DNA of 56,593 nt, taken from Acidobacteriota bacterium (GTDB lineage Bacteria; Acidobacteriota; Terriglobia; Bryobacterales; UBA6623). Below the pieces are notes generated by a model that worked only from the letters and a program-made list of their open reading frames with translations, was not told the DNA's origin and ran no database searches. Shown piece after piece: positions 42,414 through 50,817 of the stretch (position 1 is its first letter; every line of letters starts with the position of its first letter). A program made the translations under genes and the position numbers. The DNA is taken from the NCBI GenBank assembly GCA_027592785.1, contig JAQCLD010000014.1, forward strand, positions 1-56,593. The letters run 5' to 3'.

Positions 42414-43343
42414 ATGATGAGCTCAACCACGATTACGATCTTCTTCGCTTCCCTAGCGATCTATGGGCTCGCTGGGTATTGGTTCTGGGTCAGACGCTCG
42501 GCGACCGCGCTGGCCGGGCCTACCTCTGAGTCGGACGCTGCAGGAACCGGTGAGGGGCAGGATCGGCCCGAGATGTCGCCGCTGCTCAACGCTTTAGCGA
42601 ACCTGGGGCAAAAAGCTGCGACTCAAGATGCGCACGGAACCACCCTTCGGCGCCGGCTGGAGCGCGCTGGCTTCCGTCAATCCTGGGCTCCGGAGATCTA
42701 TCACGGGGCGCGACTAGCTCTAGTCGTTGGGCTGCCGTCGATGACATTTGCTCTGATTACGCTGGCATCCGGCGCCGCAGTCGGTGCAATTCCCGCGACT
42801 GCTTTGGGCGCATACTTGGGTCTCACAGCGCCCGGCCGTTACCTGGATCGTCTTGCGCGACGGAGGACAGTACGCATTGGCAGGAGCCTGCCGGATTTCT
42901 TGGACCTGCTGGTCGTGTCTGTTGAGAGCGGGCTCTCACTCGATCAGGCAGTCGCCGACACGGCGCGCGATTTACGGCGCGCCCACCGCGAACTCAGCGA
43001 GGAGTTAGCGATTTTCAGTCGCGAGGTGCAGGCGGGCGCCAGCCGCGCCGATGCGTTGCGCAACCTGGGAACGCGGACGGGTGATCCGGAGATGCGCAAG
43101 CTGACCTCGATCCTGATTCAAGCGGATCGCTTCGGATCGAGCGTTTCGAAGGTGCTGCGCAACCAGGCGCGCTACATGCGGATAAAGCGGCGGCAGCGGG
43201 CAGAGGAGTCTGCTCACAAGGTCGGCGTCAAACTGATCTTCCCGATCTTCTTCTTGATCATGCCTTCGGTCTTGCTGGTCACCGCCGGTCCCGCGGTGAT
43301 CATGCTGCTCGAGAACTTCAGCCGGATGGTCAACGAGATCTGA
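42414..43343 (+). CDS. tadC: Tad pilus inner-membrane protein TadC
   Basis: 309 residues, four bases after tadB and certainly co-transcribed. A T2SSF domain carries SLPDFLDLLVVSVESGLSLD and the following QAVADTARDL, with NLGTRTGDPEMRKLTSILIQ, then a C-terminal helix pair (KLIFPIFFLIMPSVLLVTAG). It partners TadB in the pilus platform. Confidence 0.9.
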   Translation: MMSSTTITIFFASLAIYGLAGYWFWVRRSATALAGPTSESDAAGTGEGQDRPEMSPLLNALANLGQKAATQDAHGTTLRRRLERAGFRQSWAPEIYHGARLALVVGLPSMTFALITLASGAAVGAIPATALGAYLGLTAPGRYLDRLARRRTVRIGRSLPDFLDLLVVSVESGLSLDQAVADTARDLRRAHRELSEELAIFSREVQAGASRADALRNLGTRTGDPEMRKLTSILIQADRFGSSVSKVLRNQARYMRIKRRQRAEESAHKVGVKLIFPIFFLIMPSVLLVTAGPAVIMLLENFSRMVNEI

Positions 43344-43350
43344 GGGAGTG

Positions 43351-44301
43351 CTAACCGCCGGCGACGAGGTGCTCGAAACCTCCCGGCACAAGCACGGTTT
43401 CCTGGCCCTCGCGTACGAGCACGACTCCGCTCCCGCTCGTGGCGGCGCCAATCCGCGTGAGAGGTACGCCCTGGAAGCTTTGCGGGATGTCCATGGACCG
43501 AGGGGCGCTGAACAGCAGCTCGTATTCTTCGCCGCCGTGTAGGACTTGACTGTCGGTCGCCTCCGGAAAGCGAGGCAGCGCCTCGAAATCGAGCCTGATC
43601 CGAACGGAACTGGCTTGTGCCAGCCGGTTCAGGTCGGTTGAGAGGCCGTCTGAGATATCGAGCGCCGCACGGACTCCCAACTCGCGCAGGCGGCTGCCGA
43701 GCGCCAGCCTGGCCGACGGCCACAGATGACGAGTCGTGGAGTCGTCCAAGGCTCCCTGAGCCAGCCGCTCCAAGCCCAGTGCGGACCCACCTAGGTGCCC
43801 GGAAACGTACACGGCGTCGTCAGCGCGGCAGCCGCTCCGGAGCAGGGCCTGACCCTTGGGAATTGTCCCGACGACAGTGACGTGTGCCGAAAACAGCTCC
43901 GAGCCCGAGACGTCTCCGCCAGCGAGGACGATTTGGGCCGCCTCGCTTTTCTCCCGGGCGGCCAGCAGGCCCTCCAGAAATTTCTCGATCCAACTGTCGT
44001 TTAAACGGCTCGGCAGAGCCAAAGACAACAAGAACCAGCTCGGAGTTCCGCCCATCGCGGCGATGTCGCTTAAGCCCCGAACCAGCAGCTTGTGCCCTAG
44101 CGCGTCGGGAGGGTGTTGGCCGTGCACAAAATGCTTGTTTTCAACGAGTTGATCAGTCGTCGCCAGCAACTCTTCGGCAGGACCCGGGCAGGTGAGCACG
44201 GCAGCGTCATCGCCGATTCCGACTCGCAGGCCAGCGCTGTGCTGGGGTCCCGCTAGTCGTTCGATCAGCTGGATGAGTTCCGTCTCGCTTCGCATCGGCA
44301 T
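43351..44301 (-). CDS. thiL: thiamine-monophosphate kinase
   Basis: 316 residues from ATG 44299-44301; a longer in-frame start is unlikely. The AIR-synthase-like fold has GIGDDAAVL, GGDVSGSEL, DISDGLSTDLNRL and GGEEYELLFS, all of which bind ATP, Mg or TMP. ThiL makes thiamine diphosphate from TMP in the cytoplasm. No thiamine riboswitch was seen. It converges with tadC at seven bases. Confidence 0.93.
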   Translation of the reverse strand: MPMRSETELIQLIERLAGPQHSAGLRVGIGDDAAVLTCPGPAEELLATTDQLVENKHFVHGQHPPDALGHKLLVRGLSDIAAMGGTPSWFLLSLALPSRLNDSWIEKFLEGLLAAREKSEAAQIVLAGGDVSGSELFSAHVTVVGTIPKGQALLRSGCRADDAVYVSGHLGGSALGLERLAQGALDDSTTRHLWPSARLALGSRLRELGVRAALDISDGLSTDLNRLAQASSVRIRLDFEALPRFPEATDSQVLHGGEEYELLFSAPRSMDIPQSFQGVPLTRIGAATSGSGVVLVREGQETVLVPGGFEHLVAGG

Positions 44302-44330
44302 CGAAAGATCCAGTCTAAGGTAGAATCTAA

Positions 44331-44360
44331 TTGACAGTCCGCCACGCCGACTGCTACCTT
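44331..44360 (+). promoter_or_regulatory. putative promoter of the M23 peptidase gene
   Basis: A perfect TTGACA (44331-44336) and an 18-base spacer lead to a weak TACCTT (44355-44360). It would leave a 5' leader of roughly 145 bases before the ATG at 44515. Confidence 0.35.
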
Positions 44361-44514
44361 CTCCTCTATTCTTACCCTGCATTCGGTTTAGACCGATGCG
44401 CTGAGACAAGAATTGGCCGCAGAGCCAAGAAGAGTTAGAAGAGGCCGAATTAAACGGCCCGTTTACAGAAAGTTAGCTGGTGAGTCATTCGGGTCCACCC
44501 CCATCGGGACGAGA

Positions 44515-45381
44515 ATGAATAAGAACTACTTTATCGTCGTACTGGCGCACCCGATTCACGGTCGAATCAAGCGTCTACACATCCCCCACTACTTCTTGCA
44601 TGTCGCCGTCGCCCTGCTTGCGCTCGGCGGGATTGTGGCGGTCGGATTTACTTCAAGTTACGCCCGAATGCTCGGCAAGGTGTCTGAATTCAATCAGATA
44701 CGGTCAGAGAAGGCGGCATTGCAGAAGCAATACGATCAGCTCCAGGAAGAAGCGCTGGACCGCGGCGATAAGCTGGCCTCACTCGGCGCGTTGGCTTCCG
44801 AAGTCTCGATCGCTTTCGGCATTCGGCGGGAATCGGCTGAAGTGGTCGGCGGCGAGAACGCTCTGCTGGCGAGTTCGCTGAACCAGTTCGATTATCTGCA
44901 GTCCGCGCAGCTGCCTTCGAACGGCTCCATGGCCCTGAATCGGCTGACCAATACAACTCCTTCCATCTGGCCAATTGAGGGCCGTCTGGGCGATTCATTC
45001 GGCAATCGCGTCGATCCGTTTCGCGGCGAGGGCGCTTTCCATGCAGGCGTCGACATCCGTGCCGATAAGGGGACGGCTGTGGTGGCGACCGCTGACGGAA
45101 TTGTGAACAAGGCGGGTTGGCTGGGCTCGCTGGGCAAGGCAGTCGTGATCAGTCACGGAAACAGCCAGCTAACGACGCGTTACGGGCACATGACTGAGGT
45201 GTTTGCGCGTCCCGGCCAGGTTGTGCGCCGCGGCGAAGTCATTGGCAGAGCCGGAAGCACCGGCAGATCAACCGGAAATCACCTGCATTACGAGGTGGTC
45301 TACCGCGGCACTCCAGTAAATCCTTACAAGTACCTCGGCAAGCGCAGCGGACCTTCCACCGGCCTATCGCTCGCGGACTAA
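44515..45381 (+). CDS. membrane-anchored M23 metallopeptidase
   Basis: 288 residues from ATG 44515 with GGGACGAG upstream. An N-terminal basic segment and a membrane helix (FLHVAVALLALGGIVAVGF) precede a coiled coil (RSEKAALQKQYDQLQEEALD) and a C-terminal lysostaphin-like domain: zinc ligands in FHAGVDI and HLHYEV, plus TTRYGHMTEVF. This is the usual layout for cell-wall endopeptidases that trim peptidoglycan cross-links. It overlaps the convergent gene by four bases. Confidence 0.9.
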   Translation: MNKNYFIVVLAHPIHGRIKRLHIPHYFLHVAVALLALGGIVAVGFTSSYARMLGKVSEFNQIRSEKAALQKQYDQLQEEALDRGDKLASLGALASEVSIAFGIRRESAEVVGGENALLASSLNQFDYLQSAQLPSNGSMALNRLTNTTPSIWPIEGRLGDSFGNRVDPFRGEGAFHAGVDIRADKGTAVVATADGIVNKAGWLGSLGKAVVISHGNSQLTTRYGHMTEVFARPGQVVRRGEVIGRAGSTGRSTGNHLHYEVVYRGTPVNPYKYLGKRSGPSTGLSLAD

Positions 45382-46271
45382 TCCGCTCTTCGCCACAGCT
45401 CAGCTAGGCGTCCGACCGGCAGCGTCCATTGGACGCTAACCGTTTCCGCTCCCTGGGAACTTTCGAAACTGCTGAGTATGGGTTCCCATTGTGCGCTTGC
45501 CGTGCCTCCTCGGGAGAGCAGCGCCAGGGCCATATCGTTGAGTCCGGTCAGCAGTCGTTCCAGCTGGCCTCTATCTGCAGCATCGCAATGCGCTTCGATA
45601 CGGATGGAGACGTTGTCCCCCGCAAGCGGGTTTACCGTAAGATAGGCGACGCGGGCGCGCTCCAAGGCCCTAGCGACGATCTGCAGATTCATCCAGTGGG
45701 GCGGCGGATCTTCCATCGCAACTTCCAACAACCTGGGATCGATAGCCGCCCAAATCACGGCTCCTCCGAGCAGCGCAGCGCGTATTTCGTCGTTGTTGAT
45801 TTCCGTTGCTGCGTTGGGGACGCCGAATGAGGCGGCCGTGGTTGCGATCAGGACCCCCGGACTCACCACGCTCAACAGTACGGGCCCGTGCCCCAGGTTC
45901 GCCGCGCAAGGCGAGACCCCCAACGAGGCACCGCACTGGATGCCCTGTGAAGCGAGTAAGGCGTCGATGAGGCTCGCCGAAAAATCGCCTCCGGCGGCGA
46001 CATGAAGCTCCTGTCCAGTCAGCGCCAACGAAATCCCGTGCAGACGATTTGCTGCCAATCCGAGCGACCAAGGCAGCGCTAACGAGGCGTCCACCGCAGC
46101 CTCGGTCAGCCCCGGCACGTCGATATACGCCAAGACCGCAGAGTCAGCCGGCATTTGGCCAACCAGTTCCTTGACGTGATCCCTGGGCCAAAAATGGACT
46201 GCCAGATAGGCCGAGCAGGCTAGGACGAAAGCGCTGAGTAAGAACGCCTGTAGTCGCCCTGAGATCGACAT
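45378..46271 (-). CDS. membrane-anchored protein of unknown function
   Basis: 297 residues from ATG 46269-46271 (a start at 46316 would overlap the DUF1501 gene by 29 bases). One N-terminal helix (LQAFLLSAFVLACSAYLAVH) anchors a large outside domain with alternating helices and strands (MPADSAVLAYIDVPGL, GISLALTGQELHVAAGGDFS, NVSIRIEAHCDAAD). It recalls DUF3352-like proteins, but I cannot confirm this. It follows the DUF1501 gene. Confidence 0.6.
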   Translation of the reverse strand: MSISGRLQAFLLSAFVLACSAYLAVHFWPRDHVKELVGQMPADSAVLAYIDVPGLTEAAVDASLALPWSLGLAANRLHGISLALTGQELHVAAGGDFSASLIDALLASQGIQCGASLGVSPCAANLGHGPVLLSVVSPGVLIATTAASFGVPNAATEINNDEIRAALLGGAVIWAAIDPRLLEVAMEDPPPHWMNLQIVARALERARVAYLTVNPLAGDNVSIRIEAHCDAADRGQLERLLTGLNDMALALLSRGGTASAQWEPILSSFESSQGAETVSVQWTLPVGRLAELWRRAD

Positions 46272-46287
46272 CCTAGGTCTGGCCGGT

Positions 46288-47718
46288 CTAGAAGAGTTCT
46301 TGTATGACGCTGCCATGCAGCTGGGTCAGTCTTTCGTTGCGGCCCAGATGGAGGTAGTTTAGGCGGTCTTGATCGAGTCCCAACGCGTGCAGCATTGTGG
46401 TGTGAATGTCGCGGAAGTGGAAAGGCTTCTCGACCGCGCGCAGGCCGATTTCATCCGTCGCGCCGATCACTTGGCCGCCCTGCACTCCGCCGCCGGCCAT
46501 CCACATCGTAAATCCTAGGTTGTGATGGTCGCGTCCGCCTTTCCCATCCCTGTCCGTCTGCGCTTCCGGTGAGCGGCCAAACTCGCCGCCCCAGACCACC
46601 AGCGTCTCGTCCAACATGCCGCGGCGCTTCAGGTCCTTGATGAGCGCCGCCACCGGCTGGTCGGTCTGGGCCGCCATGCGAATGTGGTTCTCTTCGATGT
46701 CGCTGTGGGCGTCCCACTGCAATTCGCCGGGACCGCCGCCTGAGACGACACAAACGAACCGCGTGCCTTGCTCCACCAAGCGGCGTGCCAGCAAGCAGCG
46801 GCGGCCATAGTCGTCTGTCGGTTCCTTGCCGACGCCATAGAGGTCGAGCGTCTCCTGCGGCTCATTGGAAATATCCAATGTCTCGGGCGCCTCGGTTTGC
46901 ATCTTGAACGCCAGGTCGTAGGCGCGAATGCGCGCATCGAACTCGTAGTCCTCTGGCGCCAGCGTGGCTTGGTTGAGGTCGCGGATCAGGCTAACCGTAT
47001 TCTTGCGCTCGTTGAAGTCGACCCCCTTGGGTAGGTCGAGATTCAGCACCGGGTTCGCACCGGGACGGAAAGTGGTGGGTTGATACACGGCCGGGAGAAA
47101 GCCGTTCATATACATGGGCTGACCAGCTTCCAGCGCGCCGTCCGGGTCGGGCATCACCACGTACGCCGGAAGCGATTCGGCTTCCGAGCCTAAGCCGTAG
47201 GTCACCCAAGAGCCCATCGACGGGAATCCGGGGATAACCCGCCCGGAAAACAGCTGATACTGGGCAGCCGAATGAACCACCATGTCGCCGTGGCAGGAGC
47301 GCAGAATCGCCAAATCATCGACGACTCCGCCGATATGAGGGAGCAAATCGGAGACTTCGGTGCCGCTCTTGCCATAGCGCTGAAAGGTTCTCTTTGTCCC
47401 CAGCAGAGCTGCATTCCCCTTCACGAACTGGTACTTTGCTTCGCCAAACTCTTTCGGCCGCGGCTGTCCGTTCAGCTTGTTTAGCAGCGGCTTGGGGTCG
47501 AATGTCTCCAGGTGGCTCGGCCCGCCAGCCATGAACAAGAAAATGACCGACTTAGCCGTGGCCTTCATGTGCGGCGGCTTGGGCGCCAGGGGATCCGTTG
47601 CCGCGGCCCTGAGCGCTTCGGCGTGAGCCATGTGCAAATAGGCCAGGGAACCGAACCCAGCGAAGGAGTCCCGCAGGAACTCGCGGCGGTTGCGGTTGAT
47701 TCTGACGTGTTCAGGCAT
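46288..47718 (-). CDS. DUF1501 protein
   Basis: 476 residues, usual length. NRREFLRDSFAGFGSLAYLH is a Tat-like signal, and SVIFLFMAGGPSHLETFDPK and GKGGRDHHNLGFTMWMAGGG are family signatures, as is the end LGRNERLTQLHGSVIQELF. DUF1501 belongs to the alkaline-phosphatase/sulfatase-like superfamily and usually follows a DUF1553/DUF1549 cytochrome gene in Planctomycetes and Acidobacteria. That partner is absent here: a thioredoxin-fold gene lies upstream on the opposite strand. Confidence 0.9.
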   Translation of the reverse strand: MPEHVRINRNRREFLRDSFAGFGSLAYLHMAHAEALRAAATDPLAPKPPHMKATAKSVIFLFMAGGPSHLETFDPKPLLNKLNGQPRPKEFGEAKYQFVKGNAALLGTKRTFQRYGKSGTEVSDLLPHIGGVVDDLAILRSCHGDMVVHSAAQYQLFSGRVIPGFPSMGSWVTYGLGSEAESLPAYVVMPDPDGALEAGQPMYMNGFLPAVYQPTTFRPGANPVLNLDLPKGVDFNERKNTVSLIRDLNQATLAPEDYEFDARIRAYDLAFKMQTEAPETLDISNEPQETLDLYGVGKEPTDDYGRRCLLARRLVEQGTRFVCVVSGGGPGELQWDAHSDIEENHIRMAAQTDQPVAALIKDLKRRGMLDETLVVWGGEFGRSPEAQTDRDGKGGRDHHNLGFTMWMAGGGVQGGQVIGATDEIGLRAVEKPFHFRDIHTTMLHALGLDQDRLNYLHLGRNERLTQLHGSVIQELF

Positions 47719-47794
47719 TCTGGCTCCGTATTCTCAGGTACAAACACTCAGCGTTGTCACAACCAGTTACACGGACATCCGCCAGGTTGACGTT

Positions 47795-47800
47795 TACAAT
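47795..47800 (+). promoter_or_regulatory. -10 box suggesting a leaderless transcript
   Basis: TACAAT ends seven bases before the ATG at 47808. No Shine-Dalgarno intervenes, so the mRNA may begin at the start codon. Confidence 0.4.
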
Positions 47801-47807
47801 ATAAACC

Positions 47808-48833
47808 ATGTTCTCTCGACTCGTCCTCGTTCTAAGCGCTTGGGCGCTGCTGGCCTGTTCGGCAACCGGCCAGGAGGCGGCGGTAAACGCGGCTGCAGCC
47901 GCCGACGGCGATGAAATCGTCGCCACGGTCGACGGCGAGCCGATCCGCGTCAGCGACCTGGGCATCAACGGCGAGTTAACCCGTCTGCGGCAGGAGGAGT
48001 ATCAAGCGAAGGTCAGCGGCGTCGAGTCGAAGATCGCCGAGATACTTCTGCGCAAAGATGCCGACCGGCAGGGGCTGACATTTGAGGCGTATTTGGAGCA
48101 GGAGATCGGAGCCAAGATCGAGGGGCCGACCGAGGAGCAGATCCAACGCTTCTACGATCAGCAGAAGGCGCGCATCGGGCGTCCGCTTGAAGACGTGCGG
48201 GCGCAGATCGAGCGCGTGCTGCAGCAAGAGTTGGTTCGTCAGGCCCATAGCGATCTGGTGGCCAAACTTCGCGAAGGCGTGGACATCAAAGTCAACGTCG
48301 ATCCGCCGCGCGTGGAAGTGGCAGCGGAAACCGTGCGAGTGCGCGGGCCTGAGACGGCGCCGATCAGCATCATTGAGTTCTCGGACTTCCAGTGTCCCTT
48401 CTGCAGGCAGGTGCAACCGGCTCTCGCCGAACTACAGACTCTCTACGGCGATAAGATTCGCTGGTCGTTCAAGGACTTGCCCCTAATCAGTATTCACCCG
48501 CAGGCGCAAGGAGCGGCTGAGGCGGCCCGCTGTGCTGCGGATCAGGGCAAGTTTTGGGAGTTTCGAGCCGCCATGTTCGCCTCGACCAAAATCACCCCAG
48601 AGTTATTCCAAAGTACGGCCGATGGACTCGGCGTCAACTCAGAAGAGTTCAAGACGTGCCTGGCTTCGGGCCGTCACAGCGAGGCGGTATCGGCGGATAG
48701 CGAAGAAGCCGCGGCCCTCGGCATTTCCGGTACGCCGGCCTTCGTGATTAACGGAGTCTTGCTGTCGGGGGCGCAGCCTCTGGAAAACTTTGTCTCCGTC
48801 ATCGACCGCGAACTGGCCCGGACCGAGCGCTAG
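47808..48833 (+). CDS. SurA-N/DsbA-like fusion protein
   Basis: 341 residues. A lipoprotein-type leader (FSRLVLVLSAWALLACSAT) is followed by a PpiC/SurA N-terminal helical region (ATVDGEPIRVSDLGINGELT to about residue 165), the chaperone-type cradle of periplasmic folding factors. Then comes a thioredoxin fold with active site CPFC in IEFSDFQCPFCRQV, a helical insertion, and the cis-proline GTPAFVINGVLL. It looks like an exported thiol oxidoreductase or isomerase fused to a substrate-binding module. It converges with the MFS gene by four bases. Confidence 0.83.
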   Translation: MFSRLVLVLSAWALLACSATGQEAAVNAAAAADGDEIVATVDGEPIRVSDLGINGELTRLRQEEYQAKVSGVESKIAEILLRKDADRQGLTFEAYLEQEIGAKIEGPTEEQIQRFYDQQKARIGRPLEDVRAQIERVLQQELVRQAHSDLVAKLREGVDIKVNVDPPRVEVAAETVRVRGPETAPISIIEFSDFQCPFCRQVQPALAELQTLYGDKIRWSFKDLPLISIHPQAQGAAEAARCAADQGKFWEFRAAMFASTKITPELFQSTADGLGVNSEEFKTCLASGRHSEAVSADSEEAAALGISGTPAFVINGVLLSGAQPLENFVSVIDRELARTER

Positions 48834-50047
48834 CTCGCCGTCGCCGGCCCGTCTTTGGGCAGGGCGAACGATAGCGCGAATCCGACCAGGGGCAACAGCG
48901 AAACACCGTAAAAGACAGCCTCGATCCCCGTGCGGTCGGCGATCCAGCCGACCAGCGGGATGAATACCATTCCCGCGAGGCCCCAGGCGAAACCCATCAT
49001 CAGCGAGGTGACGATGCCGCGCTGCGTGGGCGCTAATTCCTGAGCCATCACGACGTTGACCGGAATAGTCATCAGCAACACCATTCCGCCAATGAACAGG
49101 CCGGCAAGCGATAGCCAGCTGTCCGCCATCAAGAACAACACAAAGAACGGCACGCTGCCGATCATCGACAACTGGACCACGCGCGCGCCGCCGACTCGGT
49201 CCGCCAGGTGCCCGCCCGCCAGTGAGCCTGTCGCGGCCGCCAGGAAGAATAGGGCCAGTGAAAAACTAGCAGCCTCAATCGAGAAGCCGCGCTCCCGCGT
49301 CAAGTACAGAGTCAAGAATTGCGCGACGCCCAACTGGACCATGCTTCGAATGACGACCAGCACGTACAGCACCGTGAGCGGCTTGCGCACAGCCGACAAA
49401 ACCGCCCAATCGATCCGCCGATTCGCGACCGCATGCGCTGGCGGAGCAGGCAAACGCAGGAACATCATTACGCAGACGACGACCGCCAAAATCATCGCCA
49501 GAGGCAGACGGTCAAACCCGAAATTGGCAATAATTGCCGCCATGTAGGGCGGGCCGCAGGCCAAGCCAAATGTCCCGGCAGTGATGAACACCGCGACGCC
49601 TACGCCCTTGCGCTCGCCCGAGAGCCGGCTCGCCTCGCCCGTCGATTGCGGGTGGAAAGCCGCGACGCCCATGCCTCCCAGGAAGACCAGGGCGAGCAGC
49701 ATGCCGTAGGACTCGGCCCACGACAGGCTCGAGAGAAATATCCCCGCCGCCAAGGGGCCGACGATTGAAAATGCTCTCGACTGCAGCTTGTCGCTCAGGA
49801 TGCCGAAGGGCAACTGCAGCACTGAGGAGGAGAACATGAAGACGCCGCCCAATACGCCGGCTTGCGCCAAGGACATCGAGAAGCGTTCCGTCAGAACCGG
49901 CTGTAGCGTCGGAACGGTCGCCGAAAACAGATCGGTCGTCAAGTGACCGACCGACAGCCACACCATCGCCTCCGTCAAAAGTCGTGTGCGGGAAGTAGTT
50001 CCGGCTGCGGCTCCTTGCGGGAGAGCCTGCTGCGAAGGCGTGCTCAT
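48830..50047 (-). CDS. MFS transporter, fosmidomycin-resistance-like
   Basis: 405 residues from ATG 50045-50047. About twelve hydrophobic helices, beginning TEAMVWLSVGHLTTDLFSAT, a pattern found in Fsr-type exporters (GHxxxD in helix 1). GIVTSLMMGFAWGLAGMVFI and other Gly-rich helices fit the major facilitator fold. Likely a drug or metabolite efflux pump; the substrate is unknown. Confidence 0.83.
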   Translation of the reverse strand: MSTPSQQALPQGAAAGTTSRTRLLTEAMVWLSVGHLTTDLFSATVPTLQPVLTERFSMSLAQAGVLGGVFMFSSSVLQLPFGILSDKLQSRAFSIVGPLAAGIFLSSLSWAESYGMLLALVFLGGMGVAAFHPQSTGEASRLSGERKGVGVAVFITAGTFGLACGPPYMAAIIANFGFDRLPLAMILAVVVCVMMFLRLPAPPAHAVANRRIDWAVLSAVRKPLTVLYVLVVIRSMVQLGVAQFLTLYLTRERGFSIEAASFSLALFFLAAATGSLAGGHLADRVGGARVVQLSMIGSVPFFVLFLMADSWLSLAGLFIGGMVLLMTIPVNVVMAQELAPTQRGIVTSLMMGFAWGLAGMVFIPLVGWIADRTGIEAVFYGVSLLPLVGFALSFALPKDGPATAS

Positions 50048-50138
50048 GTGGGGAGTCCCGGTCAAAGGACTACTCCCAATATAGCGTGGCGGTGGCCCAG
50101 CAATGATAGACTGCTTCCACGAATACAGGCTCTCGATC

Positions 50139-50813
50139 ATGCGACGTTATCTACTAACCGGGCTCCTACTCGCGTTTCTATCCGCCTCCGTCGCCTCGGC
50201 TCAGCGCGGCGACTTCGATAATCTCCTCGGCAAAGATCTTGTTCAATGGGAGTCGGTCGGCGACGGCATTTGGAAGCTCACTCCCGATGGGATCTTGCTC
50301 GGTTATCGGTCGGTCTCGGACGAGGGTGAGGCGATCGTAGAGGGCGGCTCGTTTGCCGCTTGGAGGTCTTCTCAGGCTTGGCTCTACACCGAGAAGGAAT
50401 ACGGCGAGTACGATCTTCACCTGGACTATTTTGTCGGGGCTCCTGGGAATTCCGGCGTCTCTATCCGCGATCAGTCGCGAGGCCAATTCGCAGTGACCAT
50501 CCCGCTCGACGCTGATCGGACTCCTGCTCACGTCGCTTACGAGATTCAGATCAACGCGAACGGTCCGGACCAGTGGCCCACCGGCAGCATCTACGGGATC
50601 GAGCGCGCCAAGACCGGCGTGCAGAAGCTCGACGAATGGAACAGTCTCAACATCGAGTCGCGCAAGAGCGGAATTCGCGTCTCGGTCAACGGCATCGTGG
50701 TCGCTGAGCATGCCAGCCTCCCGGATCGTCCGCTGACTGGCCCAATCGGACTCCAACTGCACGACCGCGGCAGCGTCGTGATGTTTCGCGATATCTGGCT
50801 GATGGAGCGCTAG
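50139..50813 (+). CDS. exported DUF1080 (3-keto-disaccharide hydrolase-like)
   Basis: 224 residues from ATG 50139 (MRRYLLTGLLLAFLSASVAS signal peptide); an ATG at 50103 in frame is less likely. The concanavalin-like fold shows GDFDNLLGKDLVQWESVGDG, YGEYDLHLDYFVGAPGNSGV, and GPIGLQLHDRGSVVMFRDIW at the end. DUF1080 proteins bind or hydrolyse 3-keto-glycosides in the periplasm. It fits the catabolic theme of the window, together with the oxidoreductase and DUF5060 genes. Confidence 0.85.
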   Translation: MRRYLLTGLLLAFLSASVASAQRGDFDNLLGKDLVQWESVGDGIWKLTPDGILLGYRSVSDEGEAIVEGGSFAAWRSSQAWLYTEKEYGEYDLHLDYFVGAPGNSGVSIRDQSRGQFAVTIPLDADRTPAHVAYEIQINANGPDQWPTGSIYGIERAKTGVQKLDEWNSLNIESRKSGIRVSVNGIVVAEHASLPDRPLTGPIGLQLHDRGSVVMFRDIWLMER

Positions 50814-50817
50814 CCGC

